Positions 1 to 8,858 of a DNA stretch of 64,000 nucleotides are shown here, in pieces (within the stretch, counting starts at the first letter, position 1; every line of letters starts with the position of its first letter). The translations under genes and the position numbers were made by a program. The notes below the pieces were generated by a model. It worked only from the letters and a program-made list of their open reading frames with translations. It did no database searches and was not told the origin of the DNA. The DNA is from Candidatus Mycoplasma liparidae (GTDB lineage Bacteria > Bacillota_I > Bacilli_A > Mycoplasmatales > Mycoplasmoidaceae): assembly GCA_009884515.1 (NCBI GenBank), contig RHHX01000001.1, positions 124,001 to 188,000 of the forward strand. The letters run 5' to 3'.

Positions 1-62
1 ACAATACCATCACCACCATTACCAGCAACAAAGAGAATTAAACATTTATCTACTAATCCCAT
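1..62 (-). CDS. obg: GTPase Obg, N-terminus only (runs off the window)
   Basis: Only the first 20-odd codons are inside the window. They read MGLVDKCLILFVAGNGGDGI, which matches the start of the glycine-rich Obg fold of Obg/CgtA GTPases (family pattern F-V-D ... A-G-x-G-G-x-G). Obg is a ribosome-associated GTPase needed for 50S maturation. The ATG follows a GGATTA stretch and lies 12 bases after the stop of the preceding membrane-protein gene, so it is probably the last part of the operon starting near 4723. The G domain cannot be seen. Confidence 0.75.
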   Translation of the reverse strand, partial: MGLVDKCLILFVAGNGGDGI

Positions 63-74
63 ATTAATCCTTTT

Positions 75-686
75 CTAGTTATCTTCTATAGCAATAGAAG
101 ATACATCTGAATCTTTTTTTTCTTTTTTATATATCTTTAAATCTTCTAATTCATTATGATATTCTTTTTCTTGTTTTTCTTTTTTAAGGATATTTGAAAG
201 AAAACTATATTTATTTTTTGAAGTAATCATGATTTTATTACCAATAAAATTAAGAGTAAAAAATAAAATTGCCAAAGTGCTTATTATTATAAAAGTTCTG
301 ATTATAATATGTCATCATTGATTTCCAATTAATGAGGAAAAAATGAATACAAACCCTGTTAATAAAAATGAAAGTCAAGAATTGAATTGATTAACAAAAT
401 ATATGTTTTTTCTATATAAAAAATAAAAAATAAATATATCAACAGGAATCAAAATAAAAGGAAATATTAAAAATAATGGATTGAAAATATTATTATGATT
501 CCAAACAAAAAATCCTGGATAAACAGCTTCATTATCGTAGTATTTACCACCAAAACTAACAATTCAATTTAAACCTAAACTATTTATTTCTCCAAAAAGA
601 ACTCAAATTAGAAGAATAGGTAATATAATTCCAAAAACCCAAAATAAAGATTTAAATAGATTAGCATTTTTATTATTTTCCATCAT
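75..686 (-). CDS. Membrane protein of unknown function, four predicted TM segments
   Basis: 203 codons with several TGA (Trp). The chain opens with a short polar stretch (MENNKNANLFK from the second ATG at 683), then alternates hydrophobic segments. The first lies near residues 10-30 and two to three more near 65-140; a charged lysine/glutamate-rich tail follows. Tryptophans cluster before the last TM segment (GNQWWHIII). I do not recognise a family. It lies between the LicA-like kinase gene (22 bp upstream) and obg. There is no clear ribosome-binding site, so ATG 686 or ATG 683 could be used. Confidence 0.6.
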
Positions 687-708
687 ATTTATTATACAAA
701 ATAATATT

Positions 709-1488
709 TTAAATATTCATTGATAAAAATTTAAGATTCATTTTTAAATGCTTATAGTAATTACTAATATTTTTAATTTTATAAAATTCAATTCAAGAAA
801 TAGCATAAAGCGTCGTTAGAAACAAAAAATCATATATTTTGTTAATTGATAATGTGTATTTTTTTGAAATAAATAAAAGAAACTTATTATCTAATATTAA
901 ATCTTTTAGAAAATAAGTTATATCTCAATAATTATTATTTAATGAACACCATTCTCAATCAATAAACTCTATTATTTCTTCATGTAGATAAATATTTGAA
1001 AGATTTAAATCATTATGAGCAAAAACCATTTTTTCTAATTCATATTTCTTAATTATTTTTCTATATTTTTGAATATATTTATTATCTATTCTTTTAGTAT
1101 TATTAAAATATTTGAAATAATCAAAAGTATTTAAATCAGTTATTTCTATTTTAGAAATTAATAATATATTTTTTATAATTAAATCAATTTCCTTTTTATT
1201 AGGTTTATCTAAAATAATAAAATCATCAATTCAATTATTTATCATGTTCCCTTTTTCATCAATGAACAATGGTTTTTTTAATGATTTCAAAAAATATATT
1301 TTTTCATTACTACGATTAATAAAATTATTTTCTTTAATTATTCTAATAAAAAAAAAATTATTATCAGTTGTTTTAAGACAAAAAATATTGTTGCTAAATC
1401 CTATTTTTATTTCTTCAACATTTTCTATATTTGATCATTTGTAATCATTAATATTTTCAATGAAGAAATTTTTAACAAAAGTAATCAT
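709..1488 (-). CDS. LicA-like choline/aminoglycoside-type kinase
   Basis: 259 residues. The C-terminal half holds the phosphotransferase catalytic loop AHNDLNLSNIYLHEE (H-x-D-x4-N) followed by IDWEW, the metal-binding D of choline kinase/APH-family enzymes. The N-terminal half contains a weak kinase-like beta-sheet region. The family phosphorylates small alcohols such as choline; in mycoplasmas this may feed phosphocholine-type lipid decoration, which is inference. It sits 6 bp downstream of the acyl carrier protein gene in the same operon. The substrate cannot be told from sequence. Confidence 0.7.
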
Positions 1489-1494
1489 AGAAAA

Positions 1495-1725
1495 TTAATT
1501 TTTAGCTTCTTCAAAAGCTTTAATTAAATCTTTAATTGTTTTTATTTTCATTAAAACATCATCATCTAATGTTTTTTCAAGTTTTTCTTCTATTTGAATA
1601 ATCAAATTCATAACTGAAAGTGAGTCAATACCAAGATTCTTTAAAGTTACATCAAGATTTTTTTCACTAATTTTAATTTTATTATTATTAGCTACTTCAA
1701 TAATTGTTTTAAGTACAATGCTCAT
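1495..1725 (-). CDS. acpP: Acyl carrier protein
   Basis: 76 residues, the usual ACP length, predicted all-helical and acidic. The phosphopantetheine attachment motif is GIDSL, with the modified serine around residue 35. It would be converted to holo-ACP by a 4'-phosphopantetheinyl transferase and carry acyl groups on the cofactor arm. Notably coaD, which makes the precursor of that arm, lies three genes upstream in the same operon. No fatty-acid synthase genes are visible in the window. The symbol is by homology; mycoplasmas often have several ACP-like genes. Confidence 0.85.
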   Translation of the reverse strand: MSIVLKTIIEVANNNKIKISEKNLDVTLKNLGIDSLSVMNLIIQIEEKLEKTLDDDVLMKIKTIKDLIKAFEEAKN

Positions 1726-1762
1726 AATATTCTCTTTCTTTATAAACCAAACATTTTATAAA

Positions 1763-1924
1763 TTATTTTTTTTCTTTTTTCACTTCTTCTTCAAACAAAT
1801 CAATATCTAAAATTTTTGTTGAATCGTATTTTTGTTTATTATCATTATCTGAAACATCATAATTAACAACATTTTCTTCATGTTCTAGTTTTTCAAGTTT
1901 ATTTTTCTTTTTAAATTTAAACAT
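1763..1924 (-). CDS. Small charged protein, 53 residues
   Basis: A short gene between rubrerythrin and acpP. It starts MFKFKKKNKLEKLEHEENV and ends in an acidic then lysine-rich stretch (DLFEEEVKKEKK). It has no cysteine, TM segment or known motif. Support comes from its placement in a tightly packed operon (about 37-50 bp gaps each side), an uninterrupted frame and a GGAAT-type stretch before the ATG. It may be an unfolded accessory peptide. Function unknown. Confidence 0.45.
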   Translation of the reverse strand: MFKFKKKNKLEKLEHEENVVNYDVSDNDNKQKYDSTKILDIDLFEEEVKKEKK

Positions 1925-1973
1925 TTTTATAATTCCTTTTACTTATAATGATATATTTATATTTATTTTATTA

Positions 1974-2513
1974 TTAAAAATTTTTATTTTCTCTAACAAA
2001 ATATGCTTTAGGATGAATACAAACAGGACATAAATCAGGTGGAATTTTACCAAAATGTAGATGTCCACAATTTGTACAAATTCATAAAACGGGTTCTTTT
2101 GATTCGTATAATCAATTTTCTTCTAAAGATTTTAACAATGATTGAAATCTTTCAGAATGATATTTTTCAACATCTCCTATTAAATTAAATAAATCAGAAA
2201 TATGATCAAATCCTTCTTCTTTTGCTGTTTTAGCAAATTCACGATACATAACATTTGTTTCATAATTTTCTGCTGAAATAGCTCAAATTAAGTTTTCTTT
2301 TGTAACAGGAATATCATCATTATGCATTGTTTTAAACCAAATTTTTGCATGCTCTTTTTCATTTTCTGCTGATTCTTCAAAAACAGAAGAAATGATGTTT
2401 AGTTTTTCTTTTTTAGCTTTTTTAGCAAAAAATTTATATTTAACATGTGCTTTTGATTCATTTGCAAAAGCTGTTTCTAAATTTTTTCAAGTTTTTGATT
2501 TAATTAATTCCAT
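1974..2513 (-). CDS. Rubrerythrin
   Basis: 179 residues. The N-terminal four-helix diiron domain has the expected carboxylate/histidine ligands (NLETAFANESKAH near residues 11-23, ENEKEHAKIW near 51-60, NYETN near 83, DVEKYHSERF near 115). A C-terminal rubredoxin-like Fe(Cys)4 site follows (CTNCGH and CPVC). Rubrerythrins reduce hydrogen peroxide with electrons passed from the rubredoxin centre. The ATG overlaps the coaD stop by one base (TAATG), showing translational coupling. Together with the glutathione peroxidase at 63108 it gives the cell peroxide protection. Confidence 0.9.
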
Positions 2514-2929
2514 TATTTTTCTTTCTTTAGAGTTTTTGATTTTAAATCATAAAAACTTTTATTAGGTGTTAAAAAAATTGTTTCCATTTTCAATTCTTTG
2601 GAGATTTCTCTATTTTTATCTGCTAATTCAAATTCATACTCAATGTCTTCAAAGTTTCTAATTGATCTTATTAATGCATTGCATTGATACTTTATAGCGA
2701 CATCAATTGTTAATCCATCATTTTTAATAATATAAATATTTTTAAGATTTAAAGTTTCAATTTTATCTTTTGCATCTTGATATCGTTTATTCAAATTTTC
2801 TAAATATTTTTTATTTTCATTAATACTGATAGCAATATATACTTTTTCAAATAAATTGCTTGCTTTAATAATAATATCAAGATGACCATTATGAATTGGG
2901 TAAAAACTACCTGAAAATAGAACTGTCAC
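2513..2929 (-). CDS. coaD: Phosphopantetheine adenylyltransferase (short form)
   Basis: CoaD transfers AMP from ATP to 4'-phosphopantetheine, the penultimate step of CoA synthesis. The nucleotidyltransferase signature GSFYPIHNGH is at residues 7-16, and the central IRSIRNFEDIEYE segment is also typical. The protein is 138 residues, about 20 shorter than the usual CoaD. It ends SFYDLKSKTLKKEK, where other CoaDs carry the ISSSxxR nucleotide-binding motif. The start is GTG at 2929, overlapping the upstream TAG by one base. Function is likely kept, but the altered tail is odd. Confidence 0.85.
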   Translation of the reverse strand: MTVLFSGSFYPIHNGHLDIIIKASNLFEKVYIAISINENKKYLENLNKRYQDAKDKIETLNLKNIYIIKNDGLTIDVAIKYQCNALIRSIRNFEDIEYEFELADKNREISKELKMETIFLTPNKSFYDLKSKTLKKEK

Positions 2930-3582
2930 TAATTATCATCTTCAAAATCAGAAAGATCAAATTCGATATCAAAATCATCTGTTTTTTCTTTTTTAATAGG
3001 TTCTTTTTTAATGCCTTCTTTTTCTAAAAATTTCATTGCATCGTCAAAAGAATCATAATTAGAAACTATAAGATTTCATTTTTTATTTTTAAGTTCCCTT
3101 TTCATTTTTTTATCATCTTTTTTTTGATTTTTTTTATTAATTTTATTATTAATTCTTTGGTCTTTTAAAGATTGATCAAGTGTTTCATTTAAAATTCTTG
3201 CTTCTTTTTCTATTTGTTGCTGTTTAATAAGATTTTGTTCTTTAACAAAATCCTCATCGCTGTTTAATAAAAGCTGAGCTTCTTCAAAAGTTAAATCATC
3301 TAAATTATCTAAATCAGAAAACTTAGATAAATCTGTAGTTTTACCTTTTGCAAATTCATCAATAGCATGTAACATTTCTTGTGCAATAATTTCTTCTTTT
3401 GATAGGTTTTCTAAATCAATTTGACTATTTCTTAAGGAAGTGATTAAGGCTATCTTTTCAGCAAGATATTCTTCGCTATCACAATTACCGCACAAAGCTA
3501 ATTTATAAAAATCTTCATTATTTCAAATTAACTTAGGATCTATTTTTTTTCCACAATTATCACAAATTTTAGTTGCTATCAT
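2929..3582 (-). CDS. CxxC zinc-binding-like, charged protein of unknown function
   Basis: 217 residues. Two CxxC pairs at the N-terminus (CDNCG at 7-11 and CGNCD at 31-35) form a likely zinc ribbon. A long glutamate/lysine-rich helical region and an acidic C-terminus (FDLSDFEDDN) follow. No enzymatic motif is visible. Its ATG is preceded by a strong AAAGGAG site located at the end of the upstream gene. It is coupled by one-base overlap to coaD. The function is unknown; a nucleic-acid or protein-binding role is only a guess from the zinc ribbon. Confidence 0.65.
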
Positions 3583-3591
3583 ATTTGAAAA

Positions 3592-3834
3592 TTACTCCTT
3601 TAACAAATTTTTTTTTTTTTTATATTTTTGATCAATCATAAAAAAATATCCTATTTGTTGATTGGTTGCTTTACAAAGTTTAATATCTTCTTCCTTACTA
3701 ATATAACTAATTATTGTTTCATCAAGAAAATTGTCTAATCAATCAATAGATAGTCCACTTTCAATTGCTAAATTGATTATGTTCCAACCCTGTGCTTCAA
3801 TTATATCTTTTAAATAAGATTTAGACATAAACAT
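3592..3834 (-). CDS. Small HTH-like protein, 80 residues
   Basis: The product starts MFMSKSYLKDIIEAQGWNI and continues with alternating helices (IINLAIESGLSIDWLDNFLD) resembling a helix-turn-helix, but with no firm family match. It ends in a lysine-rich tail encoded by a run of 14 A (coding strand), a candidate polymerase-slippage site. It lies 4 bp after degV, and its 3' end supplies the ribosome-binding site of the next gene. ATG 3834 is used here; ATG 3828 is an alternative. Confidence 0.5.
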
Positions 3835-3838
3835 ATAA

Positions 3839-4723
3839 TTATTCTCTTATTGCTACAATTGAAATAACTTCACCGGTATGAGACGCTATTGCTGATGGCA
3901 TATATTTATGTTTAATAGTTAAATTAATATCAGATATTTTTGCTTGAATGTAATCCGTATATACAAGTGAATCATTTTCATCTCACAAAGTTAATAAATA
4001 AATTTCACTAATTTTATTACCGCCACTATTTAATTTTTGATTGATATCTTTTCACATTTTATCTAGAGCTTTATAAACATTTGTATCATGACCAATTTTA
4101 TTAATTACACCATTACTATCTAATTCAATAATAATTTTTAAATCTAACCTTTTAGCAAAAAATGCTTTAACTCCTGTAAGTCTTCCACCTCTAATTATAA
4201 AATTAACATCAGTAACTACAGCTTGTAACATTGTTCTTTTTAAAATATTGTCATTTATTATTTGTAAAGTTTCTTCTTCTGCTTCAGGGTTTTTTTCTAG
4301 TTCAGTAATTATAGCTTTTGTTACTCAAACACCAGACATTGATGCTGTTTTAGTATCAATAACAATAACTCTTTTGCTTTTTAATTCTTCATTTAATTCT
4401 TTTTGAACTAATAATAAAGATTCAAATTGTTTTGTCAAACCTTTTGAAAGTGTAAGAAATATAATTCTTTTGTAGTTCTTTAATAGTTCTTTAGCTTTTT
4501 CTTTAAAAACTTCTTGTGATATTTGTGAAGTTTGTAAAATATACTTTTCTTTTAATAAATTTAAAATATTTATCGGTTTTAATTCAATATAATCTTTATA
4601 AACTTTCATATCGCTTGTTTCACTGTTAATAGCTGTTATTTCCATAGGAATAAAAAATACGTTATCTAAAACATATAACTCTTCATTAAATGTTGTATCA
4701 AGTACAATTGCTCAGTCTTTCAT
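3839..4723 (-). CDS. DegV family fatty-acid-binding protein
   Basis: 294 residues, normal for DegV. The first part has the conserved fatty-acid-site sequence TSQISQEVF (T-S-Q-x-S). Later come LTLSKGL and IRGGRLTGVKA, both typical of DegV proteins. In Gram-positive bacteria FakB-type DegV proteins present fatty acids to the kinase FakA for phospholipid synthesis, so this gene fits with acpP in the same operon. A strong GGAGG precedes the ATG. It is the first gene after the divergent promoter with the 22-bp inverted repeat. Confidence 0.85.
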
Positions 4724-4743
4724 TATAGGCCTCCAAAGGGTGT

Positions 4744-4815
4744 TTATCTAATTAATATTATACATAATAAAATAAAATCAAATTTATATATTTATGTATA
4801 ATATTAATTAGATAA
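4744..4815. promoter_or_regulatory. Divergent promoter with perfect 22-bp inverted repeat
   Basis: Bases 4744-4765 and 4794-4815 are exact reverse complements over 22 bp, separated by 28 bp of AT-rich spacer. Each arm contains a TATAAT: at 4797-4802 on the plus strand, and at 4757-4762 read on the minus strand. The two promoters, for degV leftward and the Cys-rich gene at 4839 rightward, are therefore mirror images. The start-proximal bases of both transcripts would be identical. This could be an operator bound by a dimer, or simply duplicated promoter DNA. No transcription data exist here. Confidence 0.65.
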
Positions 4816-4838
4816 GAAATTAATAATAGAGGTGAAAT

Positions 4839-5537
4839 ATGAATATTAAGAAATTATATGGTCGTAGTTCAAAAATAAATACAAAAAATCTTTATACAAC
4901 AGATTTCCCACAAATCAATTTTTTTGAAGAATTTGAAAACATTGATTATGGTTCATCTGTATCAGGTAGATCGGCAATAAGTTATAATATGATAAGCGAT
5001 CCTTTTTCTTCAATGCAAACATATAATTCTTATAATTCTAATCAAACTCAAGACCAGTTCGTTGAATCAGTAATTATTGAACCAGTAATTATAGAAATTG
5101 TTGTAACTGATAATTCTAAAAAAATTAAAGATTATCAAAATGAAATTCAAGTTTTAAAAGATAAATTAACAATAATTAATGACACTATTTCTTTAAGTAA
5201 TAAAACTGAATTAGATGAAGAAGAATCTAATTTTGAAAAAGAACAATTAGCCAATAAAGCTATTGAACTAAAAGTTAAAGAAAAAAATGTAGTTGCTGTT
5301 AAAAAAGAAAAAGTTGAAAATAAATGATTAGATAGTTATGATTTAATTGAAAAACGTAAAATATGAAAAACACATGCTGGTTATAATAATCCTTCTCAAG
5401 GTTGTGATGGATTATGTAAAAAAGAACATGTTGAAAAAACTATTTTATTTAAAAATGGTAAACATATTTGTTATTCTTGTTGAATTAAAAAACCAAAAAC
5501 TGAAGTTAGAACAAAAGCTTCAAATATTAAAAATTAG
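4839..5537 (+). CDS. Cys-rich C-terminal protein of unknown function
   Basis: 232 residues. The N-terminal 90 residues are Ser/Tyr/Asn-rich and look disordered. Residues about 95-160 are charged and coiled-coil-like. After TGA-encoded Trp the C-terminus holds a Cys/His cluster (GCDGLCKKEH ... HICYSCW) that could bind zinc. No family was recognised. It is preceded by an AGAGGTGA ribosome-binding site and by the plus-strand TATAAT of the symmetric promoter. It lies 14 bp upstream of rpmE, so it may share regulation with L31, a zinc-binding ribosomal protein. Confidence 0.6.
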
Positions 5538-5551
5538 TAATTGAGGGATTA

Positions 5552-5848
5552 ATGAAAAAAATACACGCAGAATCGCAATCTTGTAATTTCCTTTGTGGAT
5601 CATGTAATAATTCTTTTATTATTGAAACGACTTTGAAAAAAAGTAATTATAGTGTTGATGTATGCTCTAAATGTCATCCATTTTATATTGGAAAAACTAC
5701 AGGTAGATCACTTAGTGGTAGATTGGAAAAATTACAAAAGAAATTTGAAATTGGTAAAGAAAGAATGATTACAAAGGTTGAAAAACCTAAAAAGGTTAGA
5801 AAAGCTGTTGATTCATTTGGTTTTGATAAATTAAAAATTAAAGAATAG
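5552..5848 (+). CDS. rpmE: 50S ribosomal protein L31
   Basis: 98 residues. It has the zinc-type (C+) L31 pattern: CGSC near residues 15-18 and CSKCHPFYIGK near 38-48, followed by TTGRSLSGRLEKL. L31 sits at the subunit interface and helps 30S-50S association. A lysine-rich C-terminal extension of about 30 residues is present, as often in mycoplasmas. An extra Cys lies at position 10. The gene precedes prfA and prmC, a common bacterial neighbourhood, and ends at a hairpin. Confidence 0.93.
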   Translation: MKKIHAESQSCNFLCGSCNNSFIIETTLKKSNYSVDVCSKCHPFYIGKTTGRSLSGRLEKLQKKFEIGKERMITKVEKPKKVRKAVDSFGFDKLKIKE

Positions 5849-5849
5849 T

Positions 5850-5880
5850 ATAAAAGCACTAGATAATCTGGTGCTTTTAT
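5850..5880 (+). terminator. Rho-independent-type hairpin after rpmE
   Basis: ATAAAAGCAC at 5850-5859 pairs exactly with GTGCTTTTAT at 5871-5880, and the stem extends inward by about four more pairs. The T-rich part lies within the stem. The hairpin separates rpmE from prfA, which starts only 16 bp later. Confidence 0.6.
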
Positions 5881-5895
5881 CATAGTAGGTAAAAT

Positions 5896-6996
5896 GTGCA
5901 ATATAATACAAAACTTTTTGATATATTAATAAAAGTTAATGAGAAGAAGATATTATTAGAAAAAAAGCTTGAGAATGAAAATATTTCATTTGAAAAAGCT
6001 ACTAAAATAAGAAAACAAATGAAACCTATGAATAAGGTTAGTTCATTATTTTCTAAATATAAATCTCTTATTCAAGATTATGAATTAGCAGAAAAAATAA
6101 TAATTGATAAAAATTCAGAGCAAGATATGATTGATTTTGCAAAAGAAGAAATCAATCACTATAAAGTTCAAATACCATTAATTGAAGAAGAAGTAACAAT
6201 TGCTTTATTACCAACAGATCCTAATAATGATAAGAATGTTATTATCGAAATGAGACCTGCTGTTGGTGGAGATGAAGCTGCTATTTTTGTTTTAAATTTA
6301 TTTGAAGCTTATAAAAGATTTTCGGAAATTCAAAATTGAAAATTAACAATTATTGATTTAAAAAATCAAGCTCATGGATATGATTATGTTTCTTTTTCTA
6401 TTTCAGGTACTGGAGTATATAGCAAAATGAAATTTGAATCAGGTGTTCATAGAGTTCAAAGAGTTCCTGCAACAGAATCTAAAGGTAGAGTTCATACATC
6501 AACAATAACAGTTGCTGTTCTTCCTGAACAAGATGAATTAGATATAAAAATAGTTAAAAGTGATCTTCGAGAAGATACTTATCGAGCTGGTGGTGCTGGT
6601 GGACAACACGTTAATAGAACTGAATCAGCTGTTAGAATCACCCATTTACCAACTGGTATAGTAGCAGCATGTCAAGATGGTAAATCACAACATTCAAATA
6701 GAGACACTGCTATGAAAATGCTTAGAAGTAAAATTTGAGAATATGAAAACAATAAAAGAAACTTAGAATTATCTACTAAAAGAAAAAAACAAGTTGGTAC
6801 TGGTGAACGTTCTGAAAAAATAAGAACTTATAATTATCCTCAAAATAGAGTTAGTGATCATCGTATTTCTCTTACTTTAAATAAACTTGATCAAATAATG
6901 AACAGTGGAATTTTACATGAAATTATTGACCCTTTAATAGCAGATGAGCAATCTAAATTAATGTTGAGTATTGGCAGTATGTATGATGACGAATAA
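5896..6996 (+). CDS. prfA: Peptide chain release factor 1
   Basis: 366 residues with two TGA-encoded Trp. RF1 recognises UAA/UAG in the ribosomal A site. The codon-recognition tripeptide PAT is at residues 191-193 (VQRVPATES) and the catalytic GGQ at 235-237 (GGAGGQHVNRT). Both are textbook RF1, not RF2. Exclusive reliance on RF1 fits UGA being a sense codon. The start is GTG at 5896 after AGTAGGT. The in-phase reading does not use the nearby ATG at 5894. The 3' end overlaps prmC by 14 bp. Confidence 0.95.
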
Positions 6997-7831
6997 AGAA
7001 CTTATTCTCAAAGGTAATAAAATTCTTAAAGAAAATAATTTACCTGAAAATATTGCTTTTGATATTTTATACATAGCAAATCAAGATATTAAAAGTATTA
7101 ATGATTTTCATGAATATCAATTTTTAAATATTAATGAAAGTATTGAAAACTATTTTTTTCATATTTTGGAGTCTTATTTAAATAAGACTCCTTTAAATTT
7201 TTTTTCAAAAGTAGCAAATTTTTATTCAAGAGATTTTATTCTTAATTCAGATGTTTTTTGTCCAAGAACAGAAACTGAAAAAATTATTGATATTTTAAAA
7301 GAAAATATTCATATTGAAGCAAAAATTAATGTTTTAGATTTATGTAGTGGATCAGGAAATATTGGTTTAACTGTTGCTCTTGAATTTAAAAATTCATATG
7401 TTAAATTAGTTGATATCAATAGTAATGCTATAAAAAACATTGAAGATAATGTTAAGAAATTTGATATAAAAAATGTTGAAGTTATTACATCAAATTTATT
7501 TCAAAATATTAATTCAAAATTTGATGTAATTCTTATGAACCCTCCATACATAAAATGGGATGATGAAAATGTTGATGCTTCTGCAAAAAACTTTGATCCT
7601 GAATGGTCTTTATTTGCAGATGATGGTGGTTTTCATATTTATTATCAAGTTATAAGTGAAGTTGAACATTACTTACTTGAAAAGAGCTTAATCATTTTCG
7701 AAATTGGTCATAACCAGCGAAATGTATTAGAAAAATATTTAAAAGATAGAAAGATTAAAAATTTTGACTTTATTACTGATTATTTTAATAAAGATCGTTT
7801 TTTAGTTATTAAAAATTTATATGATGCTTAA
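6983..7831 (+). CDS. prmC: Release factor glutamine methyltransferase PrmC
   Basis: 282 residues from the first ATG at 6983 (a second lies at 6986). It methylates the glutamine of the GGQ motif in RF1, which is encoded just upstream. The SAM-binding motif is VLDLCSGSGNIGL and the catalytic substrate motif NPPY lies near residue 186. The N-terminal helical domain is present. It overlaps both neighbours, prfA by 14 bp and tsaC by about 8-11 bp, and so is translationally coupled. Confidence 0.92.
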   Translation: MMTNKELILKGNKILKENNLPENIAFDILYIANQDIKSINDFHEYQFLNINESIENYFFHILESYLNKTPLNFFSKVANFYSRDFILNSDVFCPRTETEKIIDILKENIHIEAKINVLDLCSGSGNIGLTVALEFKNSYVKLVDINSNAIKNIEDNVKKFDIKNVEVITSNLFQNINSKFDVILMNPPYIKWDDENVDASAKNFDPEWSLFADDGGFHIYYQVISEVEHYLLEKSLIIFEIGHNQRNVLEKYLKDRKIKNFDFITDYFNKDRFLVIKNLYDA

Positions 7832-8378
7832 AAGAAAAACAAAAGATTTAAAAGAAATAGTTCGATGACTCAGAGATGGTAACATTGTTTGCACTCAAAC
7901 AGATACTGTCATTGCTTTTGTTGCTCTTAGTGAAGATATTTTATATGAAATAAAAAAAAGGAATAGAAACAAAAAATTAATACGATTTGTTCGTTTTCTT
8001 TCTATACTAGATATTTTAGATCCGATGCAAAGAAGATTCATGTCTGAATTTTGACCTGGTGGAACAACTATTATTAGAGATAAAATAGCTTATAGAAGTT
8101 CAAGAACTTTTTTAATTAGACATTTATTACATGATGTAAAGATGTTGTATTCAACAAGTGCAAATATTTCAGGCACTCCTCTTCATTATTCACTTGAAGA
8201 AGTATATGAAGTATTTAAGGATAATGATAAAATAATGTATGTTGATGATCGGTACATAATTAATACAAGTATGCCATCAACAATTGTTGATGTTGATGAA
8301 TGAATAATTCTAAGGCGTGGTAATACTGCTAATGAAGTGGATGAATTTTTGAAAAGACACATTTATAAAGATGAATAA
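7824..8378 (+). CDS. tsaC: L-threonylcarbamoyladenylate synthase (TsaC/YrdC/Sua5 family)
   Basis: 184 residues. Family signatures seen are TQTDTVIAF near the N-terminus, EFWPGGTT, an STSANISG motif near residue 113 (S-x-N), and the closing STIVDVDEW...LRRG. TsaC makes threonylcarbamoyl-AMP for the t6A modification at position 37 of ANN-decoding tRNAs. It is short: it has only the YrdC domain, no Sua5 extension. Two ATGs (7821 and 7824) are possible. It overlaps rpiB by 8 bp. Confidence 0.85.
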
Positions 8379-8826
8379 AAGAAGAATATATATATCATCA
8401 GATCATGCTGGATATGAATTAAAGGAATTGATTATTAAAGAGTTTGAAGGGGCTGCCGAAATTGATATTATTGATTTAGGAACTGATTCATCTACTATTA
8501 GTGTAGATTATCCTGATTTTGCTCTTAAACTAGCAAATGAAGTTAATAGTGATGAATCTTCTTTTGGTATTGGTATTTGCGGAACTGGTATCGGAATATG
8601 TATTGCTTTAAATAAAATTAATAATATTAGAGCTGCTCTTGTTTATAGTAAATCAACTGCTAAATTAGGTATGGAACATGATAAAGCAAATGTAATTGTT
8701 TTTGGTTCACGAGAAATGGAATTTAAAGATGTTATTGAATATATCAATATTTTTAAATCAGCTAAATTTGAAGAAAGACATCAAAAGAGAATTGATAAAA
8801 TTAGTGATTTAGAACGAAAAAATTAA
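8371..8826 (+). CDS. rpiB: Ribose 5-phosphate isomerase B
   Basis: 151 residues. It has the RpiB/LacAB fold: N-terminal ISSDHAGYELK with the substrate-binding D-H, the catalytic-cysteine segment GICGTGIGI near residues 68-76, and ALNKINNIRAALV. It interconverts ribose-5-P and ribulose-5-P in the pentose phosphate pathway. It starts inside the end of tsaC. The TTTAAGGAG-like site just after it serves scpA. Confidence 0.92.
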   Translation: MNKRRIYISSDHAGYELKELIIKEFEGAAEIDIIDLGTDSSTISVDYPDFALKLANEVNSDESSFGIGICGTGIGICIALNKINNIRAALVYSKSTAKLGMEHDKANVIVFGSREMEFKDVIEYINIFKSAKFEERHQKRIDKISDLERKN

Positions 8827-8858
8827 ATATAATATATATTTAAGGAGTAATCATAAAA

